DNA from: Pantoea sp. alder81
Lineage (GTDB): Bacteria; Pseudomonadota; Gammaproteobacteria; Enterobacterales; Enterobacteriaceae
Assembly: GCF_020179835.1 (NCBI RefSeq)
Contig: NZ_JAIUDA010000009.1
Location: 1-64,000, forward strand
DNA: 64,000 nt
Reading direction: 5' to 3'
Part shown: positions 22,489 to 29,353 of the stretch, one piece after another
Layout of the letters: every line of letters begins with the position of its first letter
Position numbering within the stretch: the first letter of the stretch is position 1
Notes under the pieces: generated by a model
The model's input: only the letters and a program-made list of their open reading frames with translations
Databases searched by the model: none
What the model was told of the DNA's origin: nothing
Translations under genes and position numbers: made by a program

Positions 22489-23184
22489 TCATGATTTGCC
22501 TCGCTTAATGGTGGCGCGGAGAAGCGCAACACCTTCTAATGCCTTCTCGGTGGTTGACGGGATGGAGAGCTTCAGTAGCTGCTTGCGCGGCTCCGGGATT
22601 TCTTCGCCAGCTTCGATGCGCTGTGACATCTTGCGCAGCTCGGAACGGCATTTCACGCGCAGCTCGGGTTCACTCAGGTTATTTGCGCGCATCATGCTGT
22701 ACAGGCCGGTGACCATCCAGTATTCGGCGTTGCTGCCCCACGGATAGTCTTCTGCCGTAACGTAACCGCCACGCTTGGCGCAGTAGGTCATCACAAGCGA
22801 ATACAGCGTGTCTTCGTCTGGCAGCCCAGCAGCGATAAATGAGCCCTTCTTGCACCATGCGATGAACTCACCAGGTGACGGCAGGAAAGGCGAACCGCTG
22901 GCACGCGCTTCACGCATACCGGCTGAAAGTTGCTGGCGATTGTGAATGCCGTTCTCTGCGAAAGCGGCGATCCACTGGCGCTTGGCTGCTGCTTCGTCCT
23001 CGGGGCGCTTCCATGCAGTACTGACCGATGCCGGGAAGACTTGCTTAAGGTTGCTGAACAGCGCGTCGACCAGGCGCTCAACGTCTTCATGCACGCCGCG
23101 ATCGACAGGTTGTGGACCATCACCAGCGATGCGAGCCAGAGCGCCAGCATCACGATTCTGAATTGCTGTTACGAGGTTTCTCAT
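22489..23184 (-). CDS. P: Replication protein P (helicase loader)
   Basis: A 231-residue protein like lambda P, which brings host DnaB helicase to the origin-bound initiator. Recognisable parts are the N-terminal VERLVDALFSNLKQVFPA, KRQWIAAFAENGIHNRQQLSAGMREARASGSPFLPSPGEFIAWC and the DTLYSLVMTYCAKRG region. It overlaps the initiator gene by four bases. Confidence 0.85.
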   Translation of the reverse strand: MRNLVTAIQNRDAGALARIAGDGPQPVDRGVHEDVERLVDALFSNLKQVFPASVSTAWKRPEDEAAAKRQWIAAFAENGIHNRQQLSAGMREARASGSPFLPSPGEFIAWCKKGSFIAAGLPDEDTLYSLVMTYCAKRGGYVTAEDYPWGSNAEYWMVTGLYSMMRANNLSEPELRVKCRSELRKMSQRIEAGEEIPEPRKQLLKLSIPSTTEKALEGVALLRATIKRGKS

Positions 23185-23930
23185 AGGAATTCATTCTCCC
23201 AAGCATCGCGGCTGTTCCAGTGCTGGGCAGGTGCATTCACGGCCTGCTGCATTGGGCGCGCATGTTTGTTCTGATAACTGAGTTTTTGGCTGGCAGTGAT
23301 AAACCAGTTTTTCGGCTTCTCATGAGAGAACTCGATGTCCAGTTTTTCCAGTTCGTATTTGAGGTCGATGTTTTTGTACAGCTTGCTCCAAGACGAGAAG
23401 TGATCGTGATTGAGCTTCACGACATTGCCTTCAAACGCATATCGGGATTCTTCGAATTCAACAGGGCGAGGAGCGGTAGCGACTGGTGTTTCTTTAGGTT
23501 CTATGACTGGTTCAAAAGAGTGACTGGTTATGGGGTCATCTGGTGCCCCACCCCCTCGGTCATCTGGTGCCCCACCCCCGGTCACCTCCTGACCCACCCC
23601 CTCGGGCATATCCTGACCGGGGACATCATCCGAATTGACGCTCTCAATTCGATTTCTTACAGGGTTATCAAGGGTGAGATAAAACAGGTTTGATTGGTTT
23701 AACTCACCGTTTCTGCGGAATTCCCTTCGCAGCATTCCCATATCTTCTAATGCCCTGATATGGTTTTTTACTGTTGACCGTCCGATCTCGCACTGGTCAG
23801 CAATATGCTGGTAAGAAGGCCAGCATTCACCTTTGTCGTTGGCGTTATCAGCCAGCTTAATCAGTACGAGCTTCCTCAGTGGATTGCCAACTCTGATGCC
23901 CATGGCTTTAGCCATCAAATTCATGCTCAT
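23181..23930 (-). CDS. O: Replication initiator, O-like
   Basis: A 249-residue replication protein with an N-terminal winged helix (MGIRVGNPLRKLVLIKLADNANDKGECWPSYQHIADQCEIGRSTVKNHIRALEDMGML). The middle has the peptide repeat GGGAPDD twice, encoded by repeated DNA that is probably the origin. The C-terminal half (DLKYELEKLDIEFSHEKPKNWFITASQKLSYQ) should contact P. The layout of DNA-binding N-terminus, origin in the gene and P-binding C-terminus is that of lambda O. Confidence 0.8.
   Translation of the reverse strand: MSMNLMAKAMGIRVGNPLRKLVLIKLADNANDKGECWPSYQHIADQCEIGRSTVKNHIRALEDMGMLRREFRRNGELNQSNLFYLTLDNPVRNRIESVNSDDVPGQDMPEGVGQEVTGGGAPDDRGGGAPDDPITSHSFEPVIEPKETPVATAPRPVEFEESRYAFEGNVVKLNHDHFSSWSKLYKNIDLKYELEKLDIEFSHEKPKNWFITASQKLSYQNKHARPMQQAVNAPAQHWNSRDAWENEFL
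23535..23625. other. Putative replication origin: iterons in the O gene
   Basis: GTCATCTGGTGCCCCACCCCC occurs exactly at 23535-23555 and 23559-23579 (24-bp period), with a degenerate copy at 23581-23601 and a weaker one after it. This is how the lambda origin is built: repeated initiator sites inside the middle of O. An AT-rich segment follows on the right (about 23640-23720), suitable for opening. Confidence 0.6.
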
Positions 23931-23942
23931 AATAAGTCCAGA

Positions 23943-24650
23943 TTAGAAAGGTATTGGCTCATCAACTGGTGGTAGCTGTGGTCCGTAAATACCAGCTGCT
24001 ATCAGTTCTTTTTGTTGGGCTTCTCGCTCCCCACTAGCTCGGCGAAAGTGGGCGTGGTTTGAAGTTTCAATCCCGTAAGCTTTGCTGTCGTGAAGTACCA
24101 GAGCGCACCCGTGGTCAAACAACTGATGCTTCAACATTTCTACCCCAAGCCTCATCAGCCTTTCAGCAACTGCTAGACGATCGCCAAAAACAGAGATTCC
24201 GATGTCTTCGAAAAGGTCAGGCAAGTTGAGGTTGTTAAGGCTTTCAAAACTGATGATGTCGTATGTATCAGCCATCTCCTCAACAAGTGCGTTAGTAGCT
24301 GCCTGACAATGCGCATCTGCCTCACAAATTATTTCTTCCAAATCCTCTTGGAAAAATTCGCGGGATTCGTTAACCCTAAGTTCAGCTAACGCTTGGTGGA
24401 TTGAGGCTTCCGATCCTGCGGGGTCATCGCAATGGAATGCAGCTTCAATTTTGAATGGCGCAGGAACGCCAGTAGCCGAAGATAATTCTTTTGCTCGCGT
24501 GGTCGGGCTTGTTGTGGTCATGCCGATTTTGTATATGCCAGGCATAAACTGATTGCTTAGAACATACACCCAACCTGCCATTCTGAATTCCGCAGGGATC
24601 TCCATGGTTTCAAGCATGTTGGGTTGCTTTTCAATTGCTCCTAAGTGCAT
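23943..24650 (-). CDS. GIY-YIG domain protein (T5orf172/MUG113 type)
   Basis: A 235-residue protein with an N-terminal GIY-YIG-like domain of the T5orf172/MUG113 kind: GWVYVLSNQFMPGIYKIGMTTTSPTTRAKELSSATGVPAPFKIEAAF, then an SEASIHQALAELRVNESREFFQ segment. The rest is helical and unassigned. It lies between cII and the O gene, an unusual place, in the early right operon, with AGGAG before the ATG. It might cut or bind branched DNA or act against other phages; this is unproven. Confidence 0.7.
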   Translation of the reverse strand: MHLGAIEKQPNMLETMEIPAEFRMAGWVYVLSNQFMPGIYKIGMTTTSPTTRAKELSSATGVPAPFKIEAAFHCDDPAGSEASIHQALAELRVNESREFFQEDLEEIICEADAHCQAATNALVEEMADTYDIISFESLNNLNLPDLFEDIGISVFGDRLAVAERLMRLGVEMLKHQLFDHGCALVLHDSKAYGIETSNHAHFRRASGEREAQQKELIAAGIYGPQLPPVDEPIPF

Positions 24651-24684
24651 ACTTACTCCTGTGATTTGATCCAGTCATTTCGCA

Positions 24685-24954
24685 TCAGGCTTCGAGCGTT
24701 CCAGCGCAAGAAGCCTTTTCTTTTCCCAACGCAGCTGCCACCGCTTGTCGGGCAACTTCTGCAATTAGGCTCGTTTCCCACACCTTCTCCAGCAGCACGA
24801 AAACCGTTGCCATATCGCGCAGGTTTAAGCGGCTTACCTTCGATTCATGCCATCCGGCTTCGTCAGCCAGAACGCGCTGGCCTTTATGCGTAAGACGGGA
24901 GCGAAGTTCTGTTTCCACTTCGTTGATTAACTTGCTGTTTCTTGCGTGTTCCAT
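24685..24954 (-). CDS. cII: CII transcriptional activator
   Basis: An 89-residue CII-like activator. ELRSRLTHKGQRVLADEAGWHESKVSRLNLRDMATVFVLLEKVW is the DNA-binding region and the C-terminal helix allows tetramer formation. In lambdoid phages CII turns on cI and int promoters and decides for lysogeny. It comes after cro and nutR on the rightward transcript, as expected, and a cIII gene on the left operon would protect it from FtsH. Confidence 0.85.
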   Translation of the reverse strand: MEHARNSKLINEVETELRSRLTHKGQRVLADEAGWHESKVSRLNLRDMATVFVLLEKVWETSLIAEVARQAVAAALGKEKASCAGTLEA

Positions 24955-25036
24955 ATTCGATAATTCCTTTTAGACGTTGATAGACGTGACAAAGCCGAAG
25001 CAGATGCCACGTTTGATGTGTTTGTTTAATTGGATT

Positions 25037-25081
25037 TCGCTTTTCAGCGACGTAGGACAGGAAGTCCGTTGTTAGAGAGCG
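25037..25081 (-). promoter_or_regulatory. nutR-like antitermination site
   Basis: On the minus strand boxA reads CGCTCTCTAACA (25070-25081), one base from the consensus CGCTCTTTAACA. Twenty bases on, boxB reads TCGCT-GAAA-AGCGA (25037-25050), a five-base stem with a GNRA loop, the N-binding form. It lies just after cro on the early transcript, the lambda position of nutR. Confidence 0.85.
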
Positions 25082-25088
25082 GTGTTGC

Positions 25089-25322
25089 TTAGGCTGCTGA
25101 TGCTCGCTGCGGTGCGAACACCAGGTTTTCTTTGTTGACCGGTACATAACCGGAGAAGTGCTTACTGGCTTCCTCGATTGCGGATGCTTTGCCCGGTGAT
25201 GCGCGGCGGAATCCGTATGCAATCTGATCGAGGTAGCCAACGGACGTTTTGGCCAGAGCTGCAAGGCGAACCCAATCATCATTGGTTGCCTCTTTGCGCC
25301 AGCGGAGTAATTCGTTACCCAT
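25089..25322 (-). CDS. cro: Cro-like repressor
   Basis: A 77-residue helix-turn-helix protein divergent from cI: NELLRWRKEATNDDWVRLAALAKTSVGYLDQIAYGFRRASPGKASAIEEAS. It is of the lambdoid Cro type that turns off early and repressor promoters during lytic growth. AAGGAGG is placed well before its ATG. Operators for both proteins lie in the 112 bases between the two starts. Confidence 0.8.
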   Translation of the reverse strand: MGNELLRWRKEATNDDWVRLAALAKTSVGYLDQIAYGFRRASPGKASAIEEASKHFSGYVPVNKENLVFAPQRASAA

Positions 25323-25349
25323 TGGTGCCTCCTTAAAATAACGAATTTA

Positions 25350-25416
25350 GTTTAGCGTTATGCTAAATGACAAGCAAGCATCATTTAGCATTTTGCATAT
25401 TTATCGTATTGCTAAA
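25350..25416. promoter_or_regulatory. Right operator region (OR) with early promoter
   Basis: Three 17-bp operator-like sites: TTTAGCGTTATGCTAAA (25351-25367, near-perfect palindrome), TTTAGCATTTTGCATAT (25384-25400) and TTTATCGTATTGCTAAA (25400-25416). On the minus strand TTGTCA and TAAATT, 18 bp apart, flank the first site and would be the promoter for cro. The first site is the exact reverse complement of one in the left operator. Confidence 0.85.
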
Positions 25417-25434
25417 TGATGTGAGAATCAGTGG

Positions 25435-26118
25435 ATGGAAAATAAAGACATTCGCAAAGCAAATCTGGAGCAAATGCTGGAAAAGCATCTGGCTACCAGT
25501 GGTAATACAAAGGCCAGTTTTGCTGAGCTTTTGGGTATTAGCGCGTCCCAATTCAGCCAGTTGCTGGGCGAAAAAAGCGTAAGGAATGTCGGCGATAAGA
25601 TGGCGCGCAAGATAGAGGCGTCGCTGGGTTTACCTAATGGATGGTTAGACTCATTACACACAGCCGAATCAATTGATGCCAACGTAGCCAGCCCTCAGCC
25701 CTTCAAGCGCGGCGCAAGCTACCCTCTCATCAGTTGGGTTAGTGCTGGAGCTTGGTGTGAAGCCATAGAGCCATACACGCTAAGCGAGATCCTTGAGCGC
25801 TATGAGTCTAATGCTCATGTCGAAGGGGATGCTTTCTGGCTTCGCGTTAAGGGTGATTCCATGACCTCGCCCTATGGTCAAAGCATCCCTGAAGGGATGA
25901 TGATTCTGGTCGATACCGGTAGAGAGCCAAAAAACGGAAGCCTGGTGGTGGCAAAACTCACTGATGCAAATGAGGCCACCTTCAAAAAGCTCGTTATCGA
26001 TTCAGGCATAGGCAAGAAGTATTTGCAGCCACTCAATCCGCAGCAGGAAAGGATCGAGGTCAATGGCAACTGCAAAATCATTGGCGTGGCAATTGAGCAG
26101 CGTGGGAGCCTGATTTAA
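25435..26118 (+). CDS. cI: CI-type prophage repressor with autocleavage domain
   Basis: A 227-residue LexA/CI-type repressor. The N-terminal helix-turn-helix is TKASFAELLGISASQFSQLLGEKSVRNVGDKMARKIEASLGL. The peptidase S24 part has the cleavage site Ala104-Gly105 in VSAGAW, catalytic Ser142 in KGDSMTSP and Lys174 in VVAKL. It should hold both early operons silent and be cleaved on SOS induction. Accessory genes follow it on the same strand and could be expressed from its promoter. Confidence 0.9.
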   Translation: MENKDIRKANLEQMLEKHLATSGNTKASFAELLGISASQFSQLLGEKSVRNVGDKMARKIEASLGLPNGWLDSLHTAESIDANVASPQPFKRGASYPLISWVSAGAWCEAIEPYTLSEILERYESNAHVEGDAFWLRVKGDSMTSPYGQSIPEGMMILVDTGREPKNGSLVVAKLTDANEATFKKLVIDSGIGKKYLQPLNPQQERIEVNGNCKIIGVAIEQRGSLI

Positions 26119-26126
26119 GGCTCAGT

Positions 26127-26335
26127 GGCCGGAAGAGACGTTTAGCTAAGGAGATGGCATGTCAGTTTATACGAAGATAGCAATACCGATGTTTTGCGTA
26201 GCGTTTGCAATGTTCATCCTTGCACGTAAGAAGCGCGACAAAAACTACATGATCCCAGGCTTTGTCCTGCTGGCTGCTGGCTTTGTGAATGCTGTGCTTG
26301 CTATTACGGCTGGATAGAGGCCGGAAGAGACGTTT
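26127..26335. repeat. Direct repeats around a small gene
   Basis: GGCCGGAAGAGACGTTT occurs at 26127-26143 and again at 26319-26335, exactly flanking the 52-residue membrane protein gene. The first copy lies just after the cI stop, and the second before the toxin gene. Such repeats may mark a recombination-made insertion or deletion unit. Confidence 0.7.
26159..26317 (+). CDS. Small two-helix membrane protein downstream of cI
   Basis: A 52-residue protein: first membrane helix IAIPMFCVAFAMFILA, a basic loop KKRDKNY, second helix IPGFVLLAAGFVNAVLAITAG. AAGGAG stands in front of the ATG. It is in the place of lambda rexA/rexB relative to cI and would be made in lysogens. Small membrane proteins there often block superinfection; this is a hypothesis. 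Confidence 0.6.
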   Translation: MSVYTKIAIPMFCVAFAMFILARKKRDKNYMIPGFVLLAAGFVNAVLAITAG

Positions 26336-26380
26336 GGGTGAAATCATTGAAGTTGACACAGACACGGTGAACTTACCATA

Positions 26381-26779
26381 ATGGTAACTATAGTTAGTCG
26401 ATACAATGCCGGGTTCACTGGATCAAGCTGCAAGATATCAAGTGGTCCTTTGTATGCAAATGACATCCTGAATGTCATTAATTCTGCAAAAATTGTCGTT
26501 GGCACAAGAAGATGCCAGAAGGATTTGAGGTATCTATCGAAGGACGCTGATGATCTTAAGGATATAATTGAGCACGCCGTTAAAAATGGAAGGTTCCATC
26601 AATCGGAATGGTGTGAACTAAGCTCGCCTGATACATGGGCTGCTTGTGACTCATATAAATGGGTTGAAAGGTGCTGGATTGAAGCTGCAAACAAAGAAAT
26701 GGATTGTCATTTTTACATCAAGTTTTGCATTGGGAATGCAGGTAACGTAGTGATTACGGTCTCTTATCACACATCATAG
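26381..26779 (+). CDS. mqsR: MqsR-family toxin (mRNA interferase-like)
   Basis: A 132-residue protein followed 15 bases later by an unmistakable MqsA-like antitoxin gene. The part from residue 24 (LYANDILNVINSAKIVVGTRRCQKDLRYLSKDADDLKDIIEHAVKNGRFHQSEW, later CHFYIKFCIGNAGNVVITVSYH) follows the MqsR layout: helix, beta strands, and a YIK..VIxVSxH-like end. MqsR proteins cut mRNA at GCU-type sites. It is longer than E. coli MqsR (98 residues). Toxin first, antitoxin second is the mqsRA order. Regulation probably by the antitoxin. Confidence 0.75.
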   Translation: MVTIVSRYNAGFTGSSCKISSGPLYANDILNVINSAKIVVGTRRCQKDLRYLSKDADDLKDIIEHAVKNGRFHQSEWCELSSPDTWAACDSYKWVERCWIEAANKEMDCHFYIKFCIGNAGNVVITVSYHTS

Positions 26780-26794
26780 AATAGGAGTAAGAAT

Positions 26795-27322
26795 ATGAAA
26801 AATAATAACTTATGCCCTATCTGTGGCGTAGGCAAACTATCCAGAAAGAGTGAAATGGATGAGGTTGTTTACAAAGGCGTGACAAAGCATGTAACTGCCA
26901 ATTACTGCGTCTGTGACCATTGCCACGTTGAGCAGGCTGGCGCTACAGAGCTCAAGGCCAATAAAAGAATCATGAACGAGTTCAAAAAAGAAGTTGATGG
27001 CTTGCTAACGGGTAGAGAAGTTCTTGCCATAAGGACATCTTTGGGTATTACGCAAGACCAGGCATCATTAGTATTCGGCGGTGGCCCAAACGCTTTTACT
27101 AAATACGAGAATGACGATGTTTCTCAGTCTGAAGCGATGGACAAAATAATCAGGATGGCAGCCAGATTCCCACAAGTATTTTCAGAACTTTGCAATTTAG
27201 CTGGAGTGAAGCCAGTGGTGATTGAGGTTGAGGCAAAGATCGTTCAACATTCGGTGTTCACCTGGTCTGGAAGTGGTGAGGCAATGACTGCTCAAGCCGA
27301 CGTTTTGGAGAGTGTCCATTGA
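26795..27322 (+). CDS. mqsA: MqsA-like antitoxin with C-terminal extension
   Basis: A 175-residue antitoxin. The zinc domain has C7/C10 and C40/C43. The Xre-type DNA-binding domain reads LAIRTSLGITQDQASLVFGGGPNAFTKYEND, almost the same as E. coli MqsA around FGGGxNAFxxYE. E. coli MqsA is 131 residues; the extra 40 or so residues at the C-terminus (PVVIEVEAKIVQHSVFTWSGSG...) could be the chaperone-addiction segment that makes an antitoxin depend on a SecB-like protein. The next gene overlaps its stop and is SecB-like. Confidence 0.85.
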   Translation: MKNNNLCPICGVGKLSRKSEMDEVVYKGVTKHVTANYCVCDHCHVEQAGATELKANKRIMNEFKKEVDGLLTGREVLAIRTSLGITQDQASLVFGGGPNAFTKYENDDVSQSEAMDKIIRMAARFPQVFSELCNLAGVKPVVIEVEAKIVQHSVFTWSGSGEAMTAQADVLESVH

Positions 27323-27699
27323 TTAGCAAGCAAAAGTTTAATCTGGAAAATTTCTGGGTTGACAGTTTTGAGCTTACACCAACTGAGGAACCAACCAAGA
27401 CTGGTCAGCAGTTCTTCATGAATGCAACTTCAAATGTTTACTATACCGACAAGAATAAAAAAGACTTTCGTTTGTCCCTTTCTATTGAGTTACATAAAGA
27501 CAAGAAATTCATTTTTAAAGCTTGCCAGATGGCAATAGTTAATTTTGAAGAGGATATGGATCTGGAGGAAGCAAAGGAAGCTATATCCACGGTTGGATCG
27601 GCCCAGCTTCTTTATCCATACCTTCGGGCATTTGCAATTGCCACATTGAAGCTTGCTGGACATGAAAAAATTAACCTGCCAGTTTTAATGTTTGACTGA
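27319..27699 (+). CDS. SecB-like chaperone of a toxin-antitoxin-chaperone operon
   Basis: A 126-residue protein with SecB features: beta strands of the type FRLSLSIELHKDKKFIFKACQMAIVNFEED, and the C-terminal pattern AQLLYPYLRAFAIATLKLAGHEKINLPVLMFD, which parallels SecB (LFPYARE...LNLAPVNFD). The TTG start overlaps the antitoxin stop (ATTGA), so the pair is translationally coupled. In TAC systems such a chaperone folds and protects the antitoxin. A terminator follows. Confidence 0.75.
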   Translation: MISKQKFNLENFWVDSFELTPTEEPTKTGQQFFMNATSNVYYTDKNKKDFRLSLSIELHKDKKFIFKACQMAIVNFEEDMDLEEAKEAISTVGSAQLLYPYLRAFAIATLKLAGHEKINLPVLMFD

Positions 27700-27721
27700 T
27701 TCAGGGATTTCATCCCAATCT

Positions 27722-27746
27722 AACCCGGCCACCGCGCCGGGTTTTT
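27722..27746 (+). terminator. Terminator of the TAC operon
   Basis: AACCCGGC/GCCGGGTT stem with six-base loop and T-run. It separates the operon from the convergent gene ending at 27746 and probably works both ways. Confidence 0.85.
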
Positions 27747-27952
27747 CATGCCTTCGATCTACCCGACCTGACCAGCTCCGCAGCATCCCGGCACACTCCC
27801 TTCCCGATCACGTTTGTTTCCAGCTGGCGCATCTCCTCCAGCTTCTCTGATATTGTGTACTCAGTAACAAGTTCATCCCGGAAACGTAGCTCCAGAACCG
27901 CTATGCCTACAGCGTTGGTGATCATCATTGCGCGCTCTTCGTCGATATCCAT
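27746..27952 (-). CDS. Small acidic/helical protein between the TAC operon and OL
   Basis: A 68-residue protein (MDIDEERAMMITNAVGIAVLELRFRDELVTEYTISEKLEEMRQLE...) that ends at the shared terminator. It runs against the left operon, leaving about 90 bases to the nearest operator site. Helical, no motif recognised. A function in lysogeny or immunity is possible from its place only. Confidence 0.5.
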   Translation of the reverse strand: MDIDEERAMMITNAVGIAVLELRFRDELVTEYTISEKLEEMRQLETNVIGKGVCRDAAELVRSGRSKA

Positions 27953-28043
27953 AGGTCACCTGTATGTTTTTTGCTCAATCCAGAGTATCACAACCGCCAC
28001 TGAACGGGCGTTTTATGTGCCCATCCAAAAATAAAAAACCTTC

Positions 28044-28118
28044 TAAATCATTCTGCTAAACTCATGCCGGAAATTATTTAGCATTTTGCTATTGCCATGC
28101 ATTTAGCATAACGCTAAA
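28044..28118. promoter_or_regulatory. Left operator region (OL)
   Basis: Three operator-like sites: TAAATCATTCTGCTAAA (28044-28060), TTTAGCATTTTGCTATT (28077-28093) and TTTAGCATAACGCTAAA (28102-28118). The last equals the first OR site read on the other strand. The early left promoter must lie here and reads rightward toward nutL and N. CI and Cro should bind both regions. Confidence 0.85.
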
Positions 28119-28165
28119 TTACATCTCATCAGCAGGACGCTGGCTAGCAACGAAACGGATAGCAA

Positions 28166-28211
28166 GCTCTTTTAACAACGGTGACGGATCACCTACGTGG
28201 CTGAAAAGCCA
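28166..28211 (+). promoter_or_regulatory. nutL-like antitermination site
   Basis: A boxA-like GCTCTTTTAACA (28166-28177) is followed by boxB TGGCT-GAAA-AGCCA (28198-28211), a five-base stem with the same GAAA loop as nutR. It stands between OL and the N gene, the lambda position. Confidence 0.85.
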
Positions 28212-28257
28212 ATTAGTACCAAAGCGTGAGTTTTGGGATTGGATGAATGTCGGTAGT

Positions 28258-28310
28258 CCCCCTAACAGCTGGTAGGTGAGGTAACAGCTCACCTAGGCGA
28301 CGACAGGGGG
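28258..28310 (+). promoter_or_regulatory. Long leader hairpin before the N gene
   Basis: CCCCCT (28258-28263) pairs with AGGGGG (28305-28310), and an inner perfect stem TAGGTGAG/CTCACCTA (28273-28295) is topped by a seven-base loop. In lambda a long hairpin between nutL and N is cut by RNase III and controls N translation; this hairpin has the same position. Confidence 0.65.
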
Positions 28311-28378
28311 TGAAAATACGGCAAAGTCGAAGAACATCTTCGGACATCCAATCACCAAAATTCACTCAGGAGGTATCT

Positions 28379-28702
28379 ATGACACGCAGAACTCAATTCA
28401 CTGGTTCAGCTGCTGGTCGTCGCCGGGAACGCCGTGCAGGCCTCCAGAGCGAAGTCAGCAACAGTTCAGAAGTAATGCACCGCCCTACTCCAAATCGCGT
28501 TTTGCTGCAGTGCAAGCGACAGGTGACACCAAGCGTTAATCGCGCAGTAGACACCGAGACGGAGTATCACAAGCAGATTCTGGCGGGTGCGGCGAAGTAC
28601 ATCGGCGGTGAAGTGCAGGATGGGATGTGCTTACCGGAAATCGCGATTTTTGCCGCTGGCTATCGAACTGTCCGCAAGGGCGCGGTGCATATCACTAAGT
28701 GA
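28379..28702 (+). CDS. N: Antitermination protein N
   Basis: A 107-residue N protein. The arginine-rich boxB-binding motif GRRRERRAG lies near the N-terminus (lambda N: TRRRERRAEKQ) and TEYHKQI further on matches lambda AEYHKQI. It binds the nut boxB hairpins and host Nus factors so that RNA polymerase passes the early terminators. AGGAGG stands before ATG 28379. First gene of the left operon. Confidence 0.9.
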   Translation: MTRRTQFTGSAAGRRRERRAGLQSEVSNSSEVMHRPTPNRVLLQCKRQVTPSVNRAVDTETEYHKQILAGAAKYIGGEVQDGMCLPEIAIFAAGYRTVRKGAVHITK

Positions 28703-28709
28703 GGTCAAC

Positions 28710-28955
28710 GTGGCAATACACGCCAAATCAAACGGCTGGCTTATCGGCGGAAAAATCATTGAAGAGACGCCAACCAGTTGGATATTTCAGGCCATGGATG
28801 AAAAGCGCCCGAAAGTAATCGCCAAGAACGATCCGAAAAGTCAGGTGTTCGATGGTGATTCTGCGCTGGATGACGCCGAGTCGTGGCAGCAAGCAAATCG
28901 CAATAGTCGTCGTGGCTATCGCAAATCAAAAGACATCGTAACGGCGAGAGGTTGA
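28710..28955 (+). CDS. Left-operon protein of unknown function
   Basis: An 81-residue hydrophilic protein starting at GTG 28710, with GAGGT upstream. It begins AIHAKSNGWLIGGKIIEETPTSWIFQAMDEKRPKVIAKND, looking like a small beta-rich domain, and ends in a basic tail (RNSRRGYRKSK). Coupled to N by seven bases and to the next gene. Not recognised. Confidence 0.6.
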   Translation: MAIHAKSNGWLIGGKIIEETPTSWIFQAMDEKRPKVIAKNDPKSQVFDGDSALDDAESWQQANRNSRRGYRKSKDIVTARG

Positions 28956-28957
28956 GC

Positions 28958-29323
28958 ATGAGCAATATCAAAACGTACACCTTAGATTATGACTGGAAGG
29001 CCGAGTTAACTGTCGAGATTGACCATGACATTGTTAACGATGCCTGGCTACGCGACATCAATGAATTCTGGAGCAATCACGAATGGCGTGAAGAGCGCCA
29101 TGGCCTACTGAATGCAGTTTTAATCATGCTGGCACGGCATGTTATGCCGATGGTGTATGAGCTTGGCTACAACACTCACGGCGCGGTCAGTTTATTCGAT
29201 TGGGATGATGGTAATGGTCAGGAAGGTTGGCCGCCAATGGACGGCTCGCACGGCATCAAAATAACGAACATTGATGTTGAAGGCGTGTTCGACGAAGACG
29301 ATTTCACAATCAAGGCTGCCTAA
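28958..29323 (+). CDS. DUF2528-family phage protein
   Basis: A 121-residue protein of the DUF2528 family found in lambdoid left operons: YTLDYDWKAELTVEIDHDIVND, INEFWSNHEWR, VLIMLARHVM and FDWDDGNGQEGWPPMDGSHGIKITNIDVEGVFD. ATG 28958 has GAGAGG six bases upstream. Role unknown. Confidence 0.75.
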   Translation: MSNIKTYTLDYDWKAELTVEIDHDIVNDAWLRDINEFWSNHEWREERHGLLNAVLIMLARHVMPMVYELGYNTHGAVSLFDWDDGNGQEGWPPMDGSHGIKITNIDVEGVFDEDDFTIKAA

Positions 29324-29353
29324 CCCGCAGCCTTTTTCATTCTGGAGCCACCC

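Noticed and set aside
28240..28312. HK022 put-type antitermination RNA
   Set aside because: The hairpin first looked like a put site, but canonical boxA/boxB sites and an N protein are present, so an RNase III-type leader hairpin is more likely.
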